Assembly (NCBI GenBank): GCA_964489425.1 | Contig: CAZAYP010000002.1 | Location: forward strand, 158,596 to 222,595 | Source: CAZAYP01 sp964489425 [NCBI: uncultured Verrucomicrobiota bacterium] | Lineage (GTDB): Bacteria > Verrucomicrobiota > Kiritimatiellia > RZYC01 | DNA length: 64,000 bases | Direction of reading: 5' to 3' | Part shown: piece by piece, positions 25,570 through 35,900 of the stretch | How positions within the stretch are numbered: the first letter of the stretch is position 1 | How the letters are laid out: each line of letters begins with the position of its first letter | Translations under genes and position numbers: made by a program | Notes under the pieces: model-generated | Databases searched by the model: none | Told to the model about the DNA's origin: nothing | The model's input: only the letters and a program-made list of their open reading frames with translations

Positions 25570-26361
25570 TTATATTTTGGTGCGCGCCTGCGCCGCGTAC
25601 TCGGAATCCGGAAACGAATCCACGATGTCCTGGTACAGGTTCTTGGCGCGCGGGTCCCGGAGTTGCGTAAGCCCTTCGGCCGCTTTGTAGAGCGCTTCGG
25701 GCTGCGTAGCCGGCACATCGCGGAACAGCAGGGCGGTGCGCAGGTAATCCATGACTGCTTCTTCGGTCTGGCCGCGCGACATCTTCATGTCGCCGCGCTG
25801 CATCTGGGCGCGGGCCGCTTCTTCGCGGTTGCCGCTCTTGATGGCCGAATCCAGCGACCCGGTCAGTTTCCCGGTGTCGCCGGCCTTCATCAGCGCTTCG
25901 CGGTAGGCAGATTGGATGTCCGGCTTGTTTTGCGCTTCCGGATTGGACTTGAACAGCTCTTCATAAACGGTAATGGCGTCCGCATACTTGCCCTGGGTGT
26001 AATACACCTTGCCCAGCAGGATGCGGCCCTGGTCGTCCCAGCCCATGCCGCGGTTGTCCAGAATCAACTGCTTCAGCGGCGCGATGGCCGCGGCGCCCTG
26101 GCCGGCGGCGACCTGCTTCATCAACTCATCGAAGTTGGCCGGCTTGTCTGCCACGACCTTGATGTATTGGCCCTTGGCATACGTCAGGTTGCCCTGCGCC
26201 GTGATGATGCTCACGCTGCCATCGGATTTAACGCGCACCTGGCTGCCCTGGACCTGCTTGCCGTCCTTCAAGACCACCACGGCAGCCGGCGCGGACATCG
26301 CCAGCAACGCCGCCATCACGCTGGCGCTGATGACCACTTTCAGTATGTTGCCCTTGTTCAT
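25570..26361 (-). CDS. Periplasmic TPR protein of the Exb operon
   Basis: 263 residues. The signal peptide (MNKGNILKVVISASVMAALL, cleaved near APAA) is followed by a small beta module that resembles an SH3-like/SpoIID-type strand repeat (VVLKDGKQVQGSQV, TAQGNLTYAKGQYIKV). About four TPRs follow (QGRILLGKVYYTQGKYADAI, DYLRTALLFRDVPATQPEAL). It is placed between the 934-residue TPR protein and exbB, 71 bp before exbB. Function as a periplasmic adaptor of the motor, comparable in position to YbgF/CpoB of Tol systems, is an inference from order and domain type. Confidence 0.85.
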   Translation of the reverse strand: MNKGNILKVVISASVMAALLAMSAPAAVVVLKDGKQVQGSQVRVKSDGSVSIITAQGNLTYAKGQYIKVVADKPANFDELMKQVAAGQGAAAIAPLKQLILDNRGMGWDDQGRILLGKVYYTQGKYADAITVYEELFKSNPEAQNKPDIQSAYREALMKAGDTGKLTGSLDSAIKSGNREEAARAQMQRGDMKMSRGQTEEAVMDYLRTALLFRDVPATQPEALYKAAEGLTQLRDPRAKNLYQDIVDSFPDSEYAAQARTKI

Positions 26362-26464
26362 CCTGCTTCTCCTGTTTCCGATAAACTATCGAGGTTCCTT
26401 GGTTTCCGTACGCTTGACGTTTGACGCTACACTTATATTAGAGGTTTGTTGATCGGTTGACGCC

Positions 26465-29269
26465 TCACGGCGCGGCCGGCACGGCCGGAGCAGGCGCAGC
26501 ACTCGAGGCCTTCTGCTTGGCCTCCACTTTCCACTTGCGCACCTCCGCCACCTGCGTCCCGCCGGGGAATATGGCCAGGTACTTGTCACAGCTTTCTTCA
26601 GCTTCCTTGTACTTGCCCATTTCCATGGCCAGCGGGATGCATTCGAGGACGCATTTTTCGATCACCGGCCGCAGGGCCTGGTTGTCTGAATCGGCCAGGT
26701 ATTCCACGCGCTTGTAAGCAGCCAGCGCTCCGGGTTTGTCGCCTTTTTGGATGAGGATTTGGGCCAGGATCTGGTTGGCCCGGTTGATCAGGACGGCGTC
26801 CTCTACCTTGTTGAAAATGTCCTGCATGGTTGCAATCGCATCATCCAGGCGCCCGGCGTCCCGGTAGCAGTTGCCGAGAGTAAATTTCACTTCGTAGAAA
26901 AGCGCAGATTGGGGATACCGCTTCAGCAGTTCTTCCATGTTGGTGATGGCTTCGGCATGGTTCTTGGTCTGGTAGTACGAGTACCCCAGGCCGTAGTAAG
27001 CGCGCTCGAGCAGGGCGCGATCCTCGGTTTTGCCGGGCACGAACTTGAAGGCGTCGATGGCTTCAGCATACAAGCCGGCATCGAACATCAACTGGCCGAT
27101 GCGATTGAACTTCTCCGGGGTGTACTTGTCCGGGTTCTTGACCATGTCGGCGAGGGCGTTGCGCGCCACGTCGAACTGGTCCACTTCCATGGCGGCTCGC
27201 ACCAGGGCGAAGAGCGAGTCCTTGCCTTCGTCCGTGTTGGGATACTTCTCGGCCAGTTCCTTGAACATGGCGGTGGCGGCATCGAACTTGCCATCCGCCA
27301 GTTGCAGCGACCCGAGCGTGGCCATGGCCTTGGGCGCCATCTCGGAGTTGGGGTACGCGGCCAAGAACTCCGTGAGCACCTTGACGCCCATAGCGCGCAG
27401 CAGCGGCACCTTGTCCGCCGGCTGCTTGATGCGGCTCAGGCAAATCCCCTTGTTGAACATGGCTTTTTCCAGCAGGCCGGCATTTTTTGTTTTTACGTCG
27501 GGGGTGGTGTTGTAGATGCTGTCGGCCGGGCTCAGCCAGGTGATCAACTCGCCGTATCCTTTCAGCGCGCCGATATAGTTCGTGACCTGCTGGTGCGAGT
27601 TGGCGAGCAGGAACTGGGCCTGGGCTTTCTCGAATCCCGGCTGGGAGTTCTGGATGTAGTATTCAAACCCCTTGATGGCACGGGCATAATCCTTCTGGTC
27701 GTACCAGGTCCAGGATAGCATGCTCATGGCCTGCACCGCCTGCTTGGACTGTGGATACTCGCTGGTCAGGCGATCGAAATACTGGTTGGCAGTGGCATCG
27801 TCCGGCTTCTTCTTGTAGAACACCCCAAGGTTGAAGAGCATGACTGGCGCAAAATCATCCTGCGGGAACGAGCTCACAAAATGGTCGCCAAGCCAGCGGT
27901 ACATGGCTTCATTTTGCGCGTCGAGATAGAACTTGCCCAGGTTCAGTGGCGTGCGCGATGACTTTTCGTTGGCCGGGAAGCGTTCGGCAAGGTAACTGCA
28001 GACCACCTTGACCATGAGCGGGTCACCCGTGTTGGCGTAACACACAGCCAGGTTGGCGAGGGCGAGAATGGATTTTTCTGTTTCCGGGTACTGGCCCAGC
28101 ACCTTGATATATTCCTTGATGGCGTCCTGGTAGTTGCCTTGCTGGAAGTTTTGGTCCGGGAGGGTGAACTCTGCCAGGGCCGCCTTGCCCCGGTACTGGC
28201 CAAGGTCCAGCTTCAACTCTTTGCCCAGGGCCTTGAGGCTCACCCTGATTTCCTCGACATGCTTGCCGGCCATGGGGCCGTACTCGCTGTCGCCGTACTT
28301 GGAGAACACGTTGGCAAACTCGGTGACCGCCTTGCCGTAGAGGGCAATGGCGCCCTCGGCATCGTTGGCGGCTTTTTTCTCGTCGGCTTCCTGCTGGTAG
28401 AGTTCGCCCAAGGTGAACCGCACCTTGGCCATGGGGCTGAGCTTGAGCTGCTTCATTTCCTTGTACTGTTCGTCCAGACCCTTGAGCAGGTCCAAGTTGG
28501 AAATCAATATGTTCTGGGCGCCTTTTTTGTCCCCGCGCAGCAAATAAATACGCGCCGAAGTACACAACGATTCCGTGAATTGCGGGTCTTCAATGCCGCG
28601 CCATTGGGTTTGTTTGCACAGATCGTCCGCCTCCTTCAGCAACGCATCCCGATCGCCGCCCGACGCCTTTTCGGCTGCCTTGACCAGGCAATCGGCCATG
28701 GCGGAGCGTACCGTGCCGGCTTGCTCAACGGGAAGATTGGCCTGCAAGGTCCGGCGATAATTGTCCGCCGCGCCCTTGTAGTCGCCGGCTTCCTTGAGCA
28801 TGAAGGCAAAGGTGTAGGCGGATTCCTGGTACGTCTTCAGCAGGTCAGGATCCTGGGGCGGCGTGCCGCCATACTGGCTGAAAAAGGCTTCGTAGACCTG
28901 CTTGGCCTTGTCGATCTGGCGGTTGGCGTAATAGGCGTTGCCGAGGTATAGCCGGATGGCCTGCACCTTGGGGTCCTGGGCCGGCGCCGTATTGAGAATT
29001 TCCAGGGCCTGGTCGAACTTGCCGCTGGCGGCATAAATCTTGGCTTGGATCAGGTCCGCGCGCGCCTTCTGGTCCGGGTGTGCGGCCACGAGGTTGTCGA
29101 TCACCTTCTTGGCAAAGTCCGGGAATCCGATGTTGACCAGTTCCGAGGCGAACGTGAACTCGTAATCCGTCAGTTCGTCCGCCGCGCCGGACCCGGCGCC
29201 AGCCAAGCTGAGCGCCAAGGCCAGGACCACCGTTGACTTTCTTAACACGAGCAACCACTTATTCATCAT
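26465..29269 (-). CDS. Large periplasmic TPR-repeat scaffold of the Exb operon
   Basis: 934 residues with a signal peptide (MMNKWLLVLRKSTVVLALAL, cleaved near GSGAA) and then roughly 18-20 tetratricopeptide repeats to the C-terminus, including YLGNAYYANRQIDKAKQVYE, FRLGNFYKK-like and FTLGNCYRDAGRLDDAIATM units. It ends in an Ala/Pro-rich tail. No enzyme domain is evident. It is the first gene of the six-gene operon. Such long periplasmic TPR solenoids are found next to TolQ/R-like genes in PVC bacteria and probably organise envelope complexes. RBS AGGGG precedes two tandem ATGs (29269, 29266). Confidence 0.88.
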   Translation of the reverse strand: MMNKWLLVLRKSTVVLALALSLAGAGSGAADELTDYEFTFASELVNIGFPDFAKKVIDNLVAAHPDQKARADLIQAKIYAASGKFDQALEILNTAPAQDPKVQAIRLYLGNAYYANRQIDKAKQVYEAFFSQYGGTPPQDPDLLKTYQESAYTFAFMLKEAGDYKGAADNYRRTLQANLPVEQAGTVRSAMADCLVKAAEKASGGDRDALLKEADDLCKQTQWRGIEDPQFTESLCTSARIYLLRGDKKGAQNILISNLDLLKGLDEQYKEMKQLKLSPMAKVRFTLGELYQQEADEKKAANDAEGAIALYGKAVTEFANVFSKYGDSEYGPMAGKHVEEIRVSLKALGKELKLDLGQYRGKAALAEFTLPDQNFQQGNYQDAIKEYIKVLGQYPETEKSILALANLAVCYANTGDPLMVKVVCSYLAERFPANEKSSRTPLNLGKFYLDAQNEAMYRWLGDHFVSSFPQDDFAPVMLFNLGVFYKKKPDDATANQYFDRLTSEYPQSKQAVQAMSMLSWTWYDQKDYARAIKGFEYYIQNSQPGFEKAQAQFLLANSHQQVTNYIGALKGYGELITWLSPADSIYNTTPDVKTKNAGLLEKAMFNKGICLSRIKQPADKVPLLRAMGVKVLTEFLAAYPNSEMAPKAMATLGSLQLADGKFDAATAMFKELAEKYPNTDEGKDSLFALVRAAMEVDQFDVARNALADMVKNPDKYTPEKFNRIGQLMFDAGLYAEAIDAFKFVPGKTEDRALLERAYYGLGYSYYQTKNHAEAITNMEELLKRYPQSALFYEVKFTLGNCYRDAGRLDDAIATMQDIFNKVEDAVLINRANQILAQILIQKGDKPGALAAYKRVEYLADSDNQALRPVIEKCVLECIPLAMEMGKYKEAEESCDKYLAIFPGGTQVAEVRKWKVEAKQKASSAAPAPAVPAAP

Positions 29270-29303
29270 GACCCCTGTAAGCTATAAACCCGATGATGCG
29301 GCC

Positions 29304-29332
29304 ACGGTACGGCGCAACCGGCCGTGCGTCAA
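29304..29332 (-). promoter_or_regulatory. Candidate promoter of the TPR-Exb operon
   Basis: On the minus strand TTGACG (29327-29332) is 17 bp from TACCGT (29304-29309). The -35 is good and the -10 is poor. It lies 35-60 bp before the first ATG, in the divergent gap shared with the tat genes. Confidence 0.4.
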
Positions 29333-29446
29333 GCCTATTACATAAAGCCTGTTGCAAAGCGTGGCCGGGTCGCGTGCCCTGCTTTTTTTTCTCGTTCCCC
29401 GCGGCCGGGCGTGGATAATCTGAAGCCAAGGAGCAAGATAACAGAC

Positions 29447-29752
29447 ATGATCAGCCACGGCTTGCCGATCGGTTTCCTGGCCCCCGGATTCGGGGAGATC
29501 GTGATGATCGCCCTGGCCTGCCTGCTGCTGTTCGGCGCCCGGGACACCCCGGCTTTGCTGCGGCGGATCAGCCGCATGCTGCTGGACCTGCGGCGAACCG
29601 CGGACGAGTTCAAGCGCGAGATCATGAGCAGCGCTTCCGTCGCCACGGATTCGGAGCGCACGCCCCCGGCGGAATCCCCGCCGGCGCTGCCCGCGGCGCC
29701 GCCGGCGTCTCCGGATCAGGCGGAGGAGAAAGGCCGGGATGCAACCCGCTGA
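29447..29752 (+). CDS. tatB: TatA/TatB-family translocase protein
   Basis: 101 residues. One N-terminal transmembrane helix (GFGEIVMIALACLLLF) is followed by the FG hinge (LLFGARDTPALLRR), an amphipathic helix (RMLLDLRRTADEFKREI) and a Pro/Ala-rich tail, the TatA/TatB layout. It precedes tatC and its stop overlaps the tatC start by 14 nt. Position and the longer amphipathic helix favour the TatB role (twin-arginine substrate reception), but TatA and TatB are hard to separate by sequence. I used ATG 29447, which has AAGGAG upstream; the frame opens earlier. Confidence 0.8.
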   Translation: MISHGLPIGFLAPGFGEIVMIALACLLLFGARDTPALLRRISRMLLDLRRTADEFKREIMSSASVATDSERTPPAESPPALPAAPPASPDQAEEKGRDATR

Positions 29753-30485
29753 TACGGAGAAACCGTTCCTTGATCACCTGGAGGATCTGCGCGGGGTGCT
29801 GCTGCGGTCCCTGGCCGCCCTGGCGGTCGGCATGGCTATCTGCCTGCCGCTGTCGCCCCTGATCTTCAAGGCGCTGCGCCATCCCCTGGTGGCCGGCGCG
29901 CCGGCCCAGGCCCAGTTGCTGCAGTCCCTGGACGTGGCCGGGGCGTTCACGTTGATGTTCAAGGTCGCGTTTTGGTTCGGCCTGGTGCTCAGCTTGCCTT
30001 TACTCATCTATCTCTGGGGATCGTTTGTTCTGCCGGCGTTGACCGCGGCAGAGAAGCAAACCGTGCTGCGCCTGTTCGCGGCCGGCGGCGGCTTGTTCGT
30101 GATGGGGGTGGCGCTGGGCTTTTTTTATACCTTGCCGCTGGCGCTGCGGGTGATGCAGCGCATGCACCTCTGGATGGGCCTGGACCCGCGCTGGACAGTC
30201 AGCAGCTACACGGCGTTCGTGCTGCAGCTGCTGCTGGGGTTCGGCCTGGCGTTCGAGCTGCCGGTGGTCCTGCTGCTGCTGGGGCGGCTGGGTTTTGTAT
30301 GCTCGCGCCAGCTTCGGCGCTGGCGCCGGCACGCCCTCATCATCATCCTGGTGGTTGCAGCGGTGCTGACGCCGCCGGACGTCCTGAGCCAGGTCATCAT
30401 GGCGATTCCCTTGATCATTCTCTATGAGTGTTGTATATGGGTGATGTGGTCATGGGAACAACACAAGCGCACGGAGTCGCAATGA
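29739..30485 (+). CDS. tatC: Sec-independent protein translocase TatC
   Basis: 248 residues with six predicted transmembrane helices. TatC binds twin-arginine signal peptides and forms the translocase core. The family N-terminus [16 protein letters not shown] contains the conserved Glu of the signal-peptide site (H-L-x-E-L-R position), and the helix near residue 155 ([19 protein letters not shown]) carries the conserved F-E-x-P. The C-terminus ends in polar ESQ. It overlaps tatB at its start and tatA at its end (ATGA), so the three genes are one coupled operon. Confidence 0.96.
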   Translation: MQPADTEKPFLDHLEDLRGVLLRSLAALAVGMAICLPLSPLIFKALRHPLVAGAPAQAQLLQSLDVAGAFTLMFKVAFWFGLVLSLPLLIYLWGSFVLPALTAAEKQTVLRLFAAGGGLFVMGVALGFFYTLPLALRVMQRMHLWMGLDPRWTVSSYTAFVLQLLLGFGLAFELPVVLLLLGRLGFVCSRQLRRWRRHALIIILVVAAVLTPPDVLSQVIMAIPLIILYECCIWVMWSWEQHKRTESQ

Positions 30486-30691
30486 TGACATTGGCGTTTG
30501 GCATGCCGGGGTGGGGGGAGATCCTGTTGATCCTGGCGATCTTGCTGCTGCTGTTCGGCGGCCGCAAGTTGCCGGAGTTGGCGCGCGCCCTCGGGCAGAG
30601 CCTGAAAGAGTTCAAGAAGGGGGTTAAGGAACCGGCCGACGATCCTGAACCCAAGCCGCCTGCGGTTACCCCGCCGCCGGACAAGGATTGA
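30482..30691 (+). CDS. tatA: Sec-independent protein translocase TatA
   Basis: 69 residues: [20 protein letters not shown], the FGG hinge ([19 protein letters not shown]) and an amphipathic helix ([10 protein letters not shown]), a complete TatA. It oligomerises to form the transport path. The start ATG 30482 overlaps the tatC stop and has CGGAG five bases upstream; an upstream in-frame start at 30428 would bury the membrane helix behind 18 residues. The order is tatB-like, tatC, tatA. Confidence 0.93.
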   Translation: MMTLAFGMPGWGEILLILAILLLLFGGRKLPELARALGQSLKEFKKGVKEPADDPEPKPPAVTPPPDKD

Positions 30692-30692
30692 C

Positions 30693-30714
30693 GTCGCCGC
30701 GGGTGCGCGGCGTT
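30693..30714. terminator. GC-rich hairpin between convergent genes
   Basis: CGCCGC (30695-30700) pairs with GCGGCG (30707-30712) across a short loop, extended by acgt/gcgtt-like flanks. It is located between the tatA stop and the convergent HMA-like gene stop. There is no U-tract, so it is a candidate only. Confidence 0.4.
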
Positions 30715-31042
30715 ACTGGCACTCGGCGGGCAACTTGGCGCGCGCCTCGGCGTTGGGCGCGTTGCTGTTGGCCTCGAACCCCAGGCCGGTAATCAGGTAC
30801 TCGATGTTTTTCCTGGCGATTTTCTTGCTATCGTAGGTGACGGCTACAGTCCGGGCCTGGATGTCGCACTGGACCGTGACCACGCCCTCGACCGCATTGA
30901 ACTCGTTCTGGATCATCTCCGCGCACACGGGGCCGCCCATGGTGGGCACCGACACCACGTGCGTTTGCACGTCCTTGCGAAAACAGGCCGGCATGCCAAC
31001 CAGGGCCACCACCAGGACGCCGAGCGCGAGTATTCTTTTCAT
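30713..31042 (-). CDS. Exported HMA-fold protein lacking the CxxC pair
   Basis: 109 residues. MKRILALGVLVVALVGMPAC starts it; this could be a lipoprotein signal with a non-ideal lipobox (M-P-A-C) or a simple signal peptide. The remaining ~75 residues follow the heavy-metal-associated ferredoxin-like fold (VVSVPTMGGPVCAEMIQNEF, VTVQCDIQARTVAVTYD, IEYLITGLGFEA). The metal loop keeps only the second Cys (GGPVCAEM), so classic CxxC copper binding is not expected, though another Cys occurs at VQCD. ATG 31042 is preferred because it starts the signal. The role may be metal or protein interaction outside the cytoplasm. Confidence 0.7.
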   Translation of the reverse strand: MKRILALGVLVVALVGMPACFRKDVQTHVVSVPTMGGPVCAEMIQNEFNAVEGVVTVQCDIQARTVAVTYDSKKIARKNIEYLITGLGFEANSNAPNAEARAKLPAECQ

Positions 31043-31237
31043 GACCGCCGCACTTCCCGTTAGAGTTTCCATGGTTGCGCTTTTGCCATAACCGGCATGG
31101 CAAAGCAATCTTAAAAGGTTCGCTGGCCTCCCCATGAATTGATTTTCCAGGCTTGATTAGCGGGGTTGTTTATGACTTTATTTTGTGGCAGAGATTAAAC
31201 AGTCTTGGCAACACATTATGCATTCCAGGAGGTGAGG

Positions 31238-32851
31238 GTGAACGCGTTATACAAGCTGGCATTGCCGTGCCTATGGTTGGCGATTGGGCTGGCGGCGACC
31301 CCGGCATGGGGACAGCCGGTGGCCCTGACCACCAGCGGGTACGGCTGCCTTCCCAACGGCCGATCCACTCTCTATACGAATCTCCACGTGTACTGGGGGG
31401 ATTTGCATTCGCACACCGCGTTTTCCTCGGACGCCTCCAACGGGTTGCCCTGCTACGTGACGCCGTATGAGGCGTTCCTGTCTTGCACCGGTTACCTCGA
31501 CTTTGTCGCGGTGACCGACCATGCGGAGGTTGGCACCCCTGGCGACTACACGCTGGAAAAATGGACCAATTACCTGCATATGATCCGCCAGTTCATGGCG
31601 GAGAGTAACGGCTTGATCGTGTATCCCGCGTTTGAGTACACCTGCTCGAAAGTTACCGTGCCCAGCCAGGACTACCCGGTGCCCGAGGGCACCGGCCACA
31701 AGCAGGTGATTTTTCGCGATCTTGACCATGTTCCGCCGCGCGCGCAGGGTTGGACGCTGCTGCCGGAATACAATTATCCCACCCAGCTGTGGGCGTGGCT
31801 GGACACAACTCCGGCCCAGGGGAACTACCTCTGCATCATCCACCATACCGCGAAGGGCACCGAGGCGCCGGACGCCTGGTTCCCGTATCCCTTCAGCATG
31901 GCCACGGACTGGTCGCGGGCGTTCATGCGGCCGGACGTCGTGCCGCTGGTCGAGGTGTATTCGCGCCATGGCAGTTCGGAATACGCCGGGTGCGAAGAGC
32001 CGGTCTACTATTTCAAGGCCAGCAACTCCGTGGCGTATGGGTTTCAACTTTGGCATGCCAGTGGGCATGACCCGGCCTACAAGCTGGGTGTTGTCGGGTC
32101 CACGGACACGCACGCCGGCAACCCCGGCTACACGGTGGAAGCCACCAATAATGTGCACGGCGTGGGCCCCTACACCGGGGGCCTGGCTGCCATCTGGGCC
32201 CGCGAGAAGAACCAGGACCTCCTCTGGGACGCTTTCTTCGCCCGGAGCACCTATGGAACCTCCGGCAACAAGATGGGGTTGGAGTTTTCGGCCAAGATCG
32301 GCGCCGCGCTCGGCGGCATGGGCGCCACGCTGTACCATGCGCCCGGGGTGCATGGCGCTGCGGCCGCGGAGGTGAACCTGCATGTGGCGGCCCTGGCCGA
32401 CAATCACACGGGCATCATTTCCCGCATTGAGCTGTACCGCGACGACCAACTCATCCTGGCCAGCAACACGGCCGGCCACGTGGTGCACATCGATCACACG
32501 GACATCCTGACCAACGAGTACGCCTACTACCGTGTCAAAGCCTGGCAGCCGGCATGGACCGTCAGTCCCTCCTGCCAGTTCGAGCGCGCCTGGTCTGCGC
32601 CCATCTGGATCGAGCCCCGGTTGGAGATCTCCGCGGTGGCGGTCCTCCCGGGCCAGTTGGCGGTACGGGCGGCTTGCGTGAGCCCAGTGGAAATGCGGCC
32701 GGAGTTCTGCGATCGCCTGCCGGCGGCAGGCCAGGCCTGGGTGTTGGCGCCGGTGTACAGCAACGCGTGGCTCCTGGGAACCAATGCGGTAATCATCCCG
32801 CTGGACCTGGACGCCATGACCTCCCGGTTCTGGCGGGTGCAGTGCCCATAG
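31238..32851 (+). CDS. Secreted DUF3604 (PHP-fold) protein
   Basis: 537 residues. A signal peptide (VNALYKLALPCLWLAIGLAA) is followed by a DUF3604 domain. The metal-binding PHP-like motifs are NLHVYWGDLHSHTAFSSDAS (HxH) and FVAVTDHAEVG, with later His/Asp residues in CIIHHTAKG and GVVGSTDTHAGNPG. DUF3604 proteins are thought to be PHP-fold hydrolases; substrates are unknown. A beta region and a C-terminal ~70-residue segment ending SRFWRVQCP follow. GTG 31238 is chosen since AGGAGG lies five bases ahead of it. The gene is alone on the plus strand. Confidence 0.88.
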   Translation: MNALYKLALPCLWLAIGLAATPAWGQPVALTTSGYGCLPNGRSTLYTNLHVYWGDLHSHTAFSSDASNGLPCYVTPYEAFLSCTGYLDFVAVTDHAEVGTPGDYTLEKWTNYLHMIRQFMAESNGLIVYPAFEYTCSKVTVPSQDYPVPEGTGHKQVIFRDLDHVPPRAQGWTLLPEYNYPTQLWAWLDTTPAQGNYLCIIHHTAKGTEAPDAWFPYPFSMATDWSRAFMRPDVVPLVEVYSRHGSSEYAGCEEPVYYFKASNSVAYGFQLWHASGHDPAYKLGVVGSTDTHAGNPGYTVEATNNVHGVGPYTGGLAAIWAREKNQDLLWDAFFARSTYGTSGNKMGLEFSAKIGAALGGMGATLYHAPGVHGAAAAEVNLHVAALADNHTGIISRIELYRDDQLILASNTAGHVVHIDHTDILTNEYAYYRVKAWQPAWTVSPSCQFERAWSAPIWIEPRLEISAVAVLPGQLAVRAACVSPVEMRPEFCDRLPAAGQAWVLAPVYSNAWLLGTNAVIIPLDLDAMTSRFWRVQCP

Positions 32852-32926
32852 CCCGCAGAGGCCACCCGGCATCCCGCCATCAGGCGGTGCGCGGTTGTTC
32901 CCGCAGCCAGCATCGATCCAGCGCGG

Positions 32927-35900
32927 TCAGGGCTGGCCGTAGGCCTGGTCGTCCAGGCTGATGATTTCCCCGTCCGCCGCGCCGGCCCCGGGAAGTGCGG
33001 CCGGCCGGGTCTTGGCCGGCAGCGCGCGGCCGCGGGCACCGCGCAACTGGAACTGGGCCACCATGGTCTGCAACTGCTCCGCCTGGCCGGAGAGTTCTTC
33101 GGACGCCGAGGCGGTTTGCTCGGCGTTGGCGGTGTTTTGCTGCGTCACCTGGTCCACCTGGCCCAGGCCTTGATTGATCTGCGCCACGCCCTGGGCCTGC
33201 TCGTTCGAGGCCGCGGCGATCTCGCCGACCAGGTCCGTCATCTTGACAATGCTGGCGACGATGCCGTTGAGCGCCTCGGCCGTGGTCTGGGCCACGGCCA
33301 TCCCGTTTTCCACCTTTTTCCCTGAACCTTCGATGAGCTCCGCGGTTTCGCGGGCTGCCTTGGCGCTGCGGCCGGCAAGGTTGCGCACCTCGTCGGCCAC
33401 CACGGCAAACCCCTTGCCGTGGCGTCCGGCGCGCGCGGCTTCCACGGCCGCGTTGAGCGCCAGGAGGTTGGTTTGAAAGGCGATATCGTCGATCACCTTG
33501 ATAATCTTGGCAATTTGCTGGCTGGAAGCCGTGATCCCGCCCATGGCCGCGACCATGTCCGTCATCCGTTGGCGACCCTCCTCGGCCCTGGTCCGTACGG
33601 CCTGGGCCAATTGGCTGGCTTGGCCGGCGTTCTCGGCGTTGGTCTTGGTCTGGGAGGCGATCTGGGTCATGGAACTACTGATTTCCTCCAGGCTGGCGGC
33701 CTGCTCCGTGGCGCCCTGCGAGAGCGACTGGCTGGCGCTGGATATCTGCTGGGCGCCGGAGTGTACCTGGTCCACCGCCTGGGCCACCTGGCTGAGCGCG
33801 TGGTCGAGGCGGCCTATCATGGCATTGATGTTGTCGCGCAGGTCGGCCAGCTGGCCCTTGTAATCGCCGCCGACTTGCACGGTCAGGTTTTGCTGCGCGC
33901 CGGCCGCAAGGACCGTGCCCGCCTCGTTGAGCGGGGCGGCAATCGCCGCCAGGGCCCGGTTGACAATCTCCACGATCTTGCGGTACTGGCCCTGGTACTG
34001 CTCCGCCTGGCCGCGGAACGACAGGTCGCCGGCGTCCATGGCGCGCGCCAGGTTCTCAAACTGGCCGGTGATGGACAGCAGCGCGTCCGACACGGCGTTG
34101 ATGTTCTGGCGGATGGCTTCGTAGTCGCCCGTGTACGGCTGGTCCAGGCGGACAAATTCGCCGCGCGCCTGGCGCGCAATCACGTCCAGCCCGGCTTGCA
34201 CCGGGGTCAGGATATTTTGCAGCGTCTGGTTTACAATGGCCACGATATCCCGGTAGGCGCCCTGGAACTCGTCGGGACGGCAGCGGAACGCGAGGTCGCC
34301 GCGTTCGCCGGCCGCAGCCAGCTCCTTGAACTGGCCAGTGATGGCCAGCAGTGTCTGGCGCACGTTGTTCAGGCTTTCCGTGAGCACCACCTGCTGGCCG
34401 GGGAGCTTGCGCATCTCCTGGCCGAGGTCGCCATGGGCATACTTATTCAGGATGCCGATGGCCTCGTTCACCGGTTGCAGCACGCTGTCCAGGGCCGCAT
34501 TGACCCCCTGGGCGAGGTCCGCAAACGCGCCTTCCAATCCCTGCAGGTCGCTGCGCGCCTGCATCTCGCCGGCCTGCTGCGCGGCGCAGGTTTTGCTGTT
34601 CACCGCCATGACCTGCCGCAAGGATCGGATCATGCCCGCAAACGCGCGGCCGAGCACGTCACGCTCCGACGCCAGCTGCGCTTCGCGGCTCAAATCCCCG
34701 CGGGCAATGCTTTCGGCCAGGGCCGCCTTGCCGGCCAATCCCTCGGCCATCGTGTCCAGCGCATTGCCCAACTCGCCGATCTCGTCGCGCCGGCGGATGC
34801 CGAGGCGCTGGGATAGGTCGCCCAAACGGATGGCCTCGGCCAGGGCCACGGCCCGGCTGAGGGGGCGCGCCACGCCGCGGCCGAACAGCACGCCCACCAC
34901 GCCGCCAACCACGGCCAGCAGCGCCAGCAGCATGAGCACGGCTATCACCAGTTTCCGGGTTTCGGCCTGCCCCTCGCGCTGCATCGCCTGGACACCGGCC
35001 ATGACTTCGTCCGTGGGGCAGGTGGCCACCAGGCAGTACCTGTATTCGCCGATCTGCCAGGGGACATAGGCCACGAGTTTTTCTATGCCCTCAAACGTGT
35101 AGCGACCGGTGCCGGTTTCGCCTTTGATCAGCTTGCTGTTCACCAGTTCAGCCAGGGCCCCATACTTGGGATCGGCCAGGCTGTGGGCATCTTCCATGGT
35201 GTACTTGGGATGAATCAAGATGACGCCCTTGTCATTCAACAGATAGGCGTAGCCGGTTTCACCGTACACCCTTGTGGCCAGGAGTTCTTTAGGAACCTGC
35301 AGGTCCCAGTTGATCACCACCTCGCCCACAAAATTGCTGCCTTCGTACACTGGCATGGCCATGCGGAGTTCCGGTTTGCCCGTGTTTTTGGCCAACTCCA
35401 TGGGTGAGTAGTAAACCTGGCCTGGCTTGAGGCCGGCCGTGGCTGTGAACCAGTCGGTATCGCCTTTGAAGTTCAGCTTTTCAGCCGGCGTCCCGTTGAC
35501 GATGGTAACCAGTTCCTGGTCCTTGGTGTCCACGAAGCGGATTTGGGCATACAAATGCCTGGCCTGGCCGGCGACGTGCACCGTGCCGTTATCGTACAGG
35601 TTTTGCATGTCTTCCACCAATAGCTGGCGCGCCGAGTCCAAGTCATAGAAATCCTTCAGCGGTGCGCCGGCACAGACGATCCAATCCCAGGGCTTGAACC
35701 ATGTAAAGGTGAGGATTTTTTTCATTCCCTCAAACGTATAGAGCATGGACTGGTACTCGTTTTCCGCCCGATCGGTCAGCACGGATTGAAACGGGAGGTT
35801 AAGGTCCTTGATCACGTTTTTTCCCACCAGGTCCGGCCGTGGATGCAGCAGGACGTCGCCCTGCGAGTTGAGAATGAAGACGTAGCCGGTCGTTCCCACC

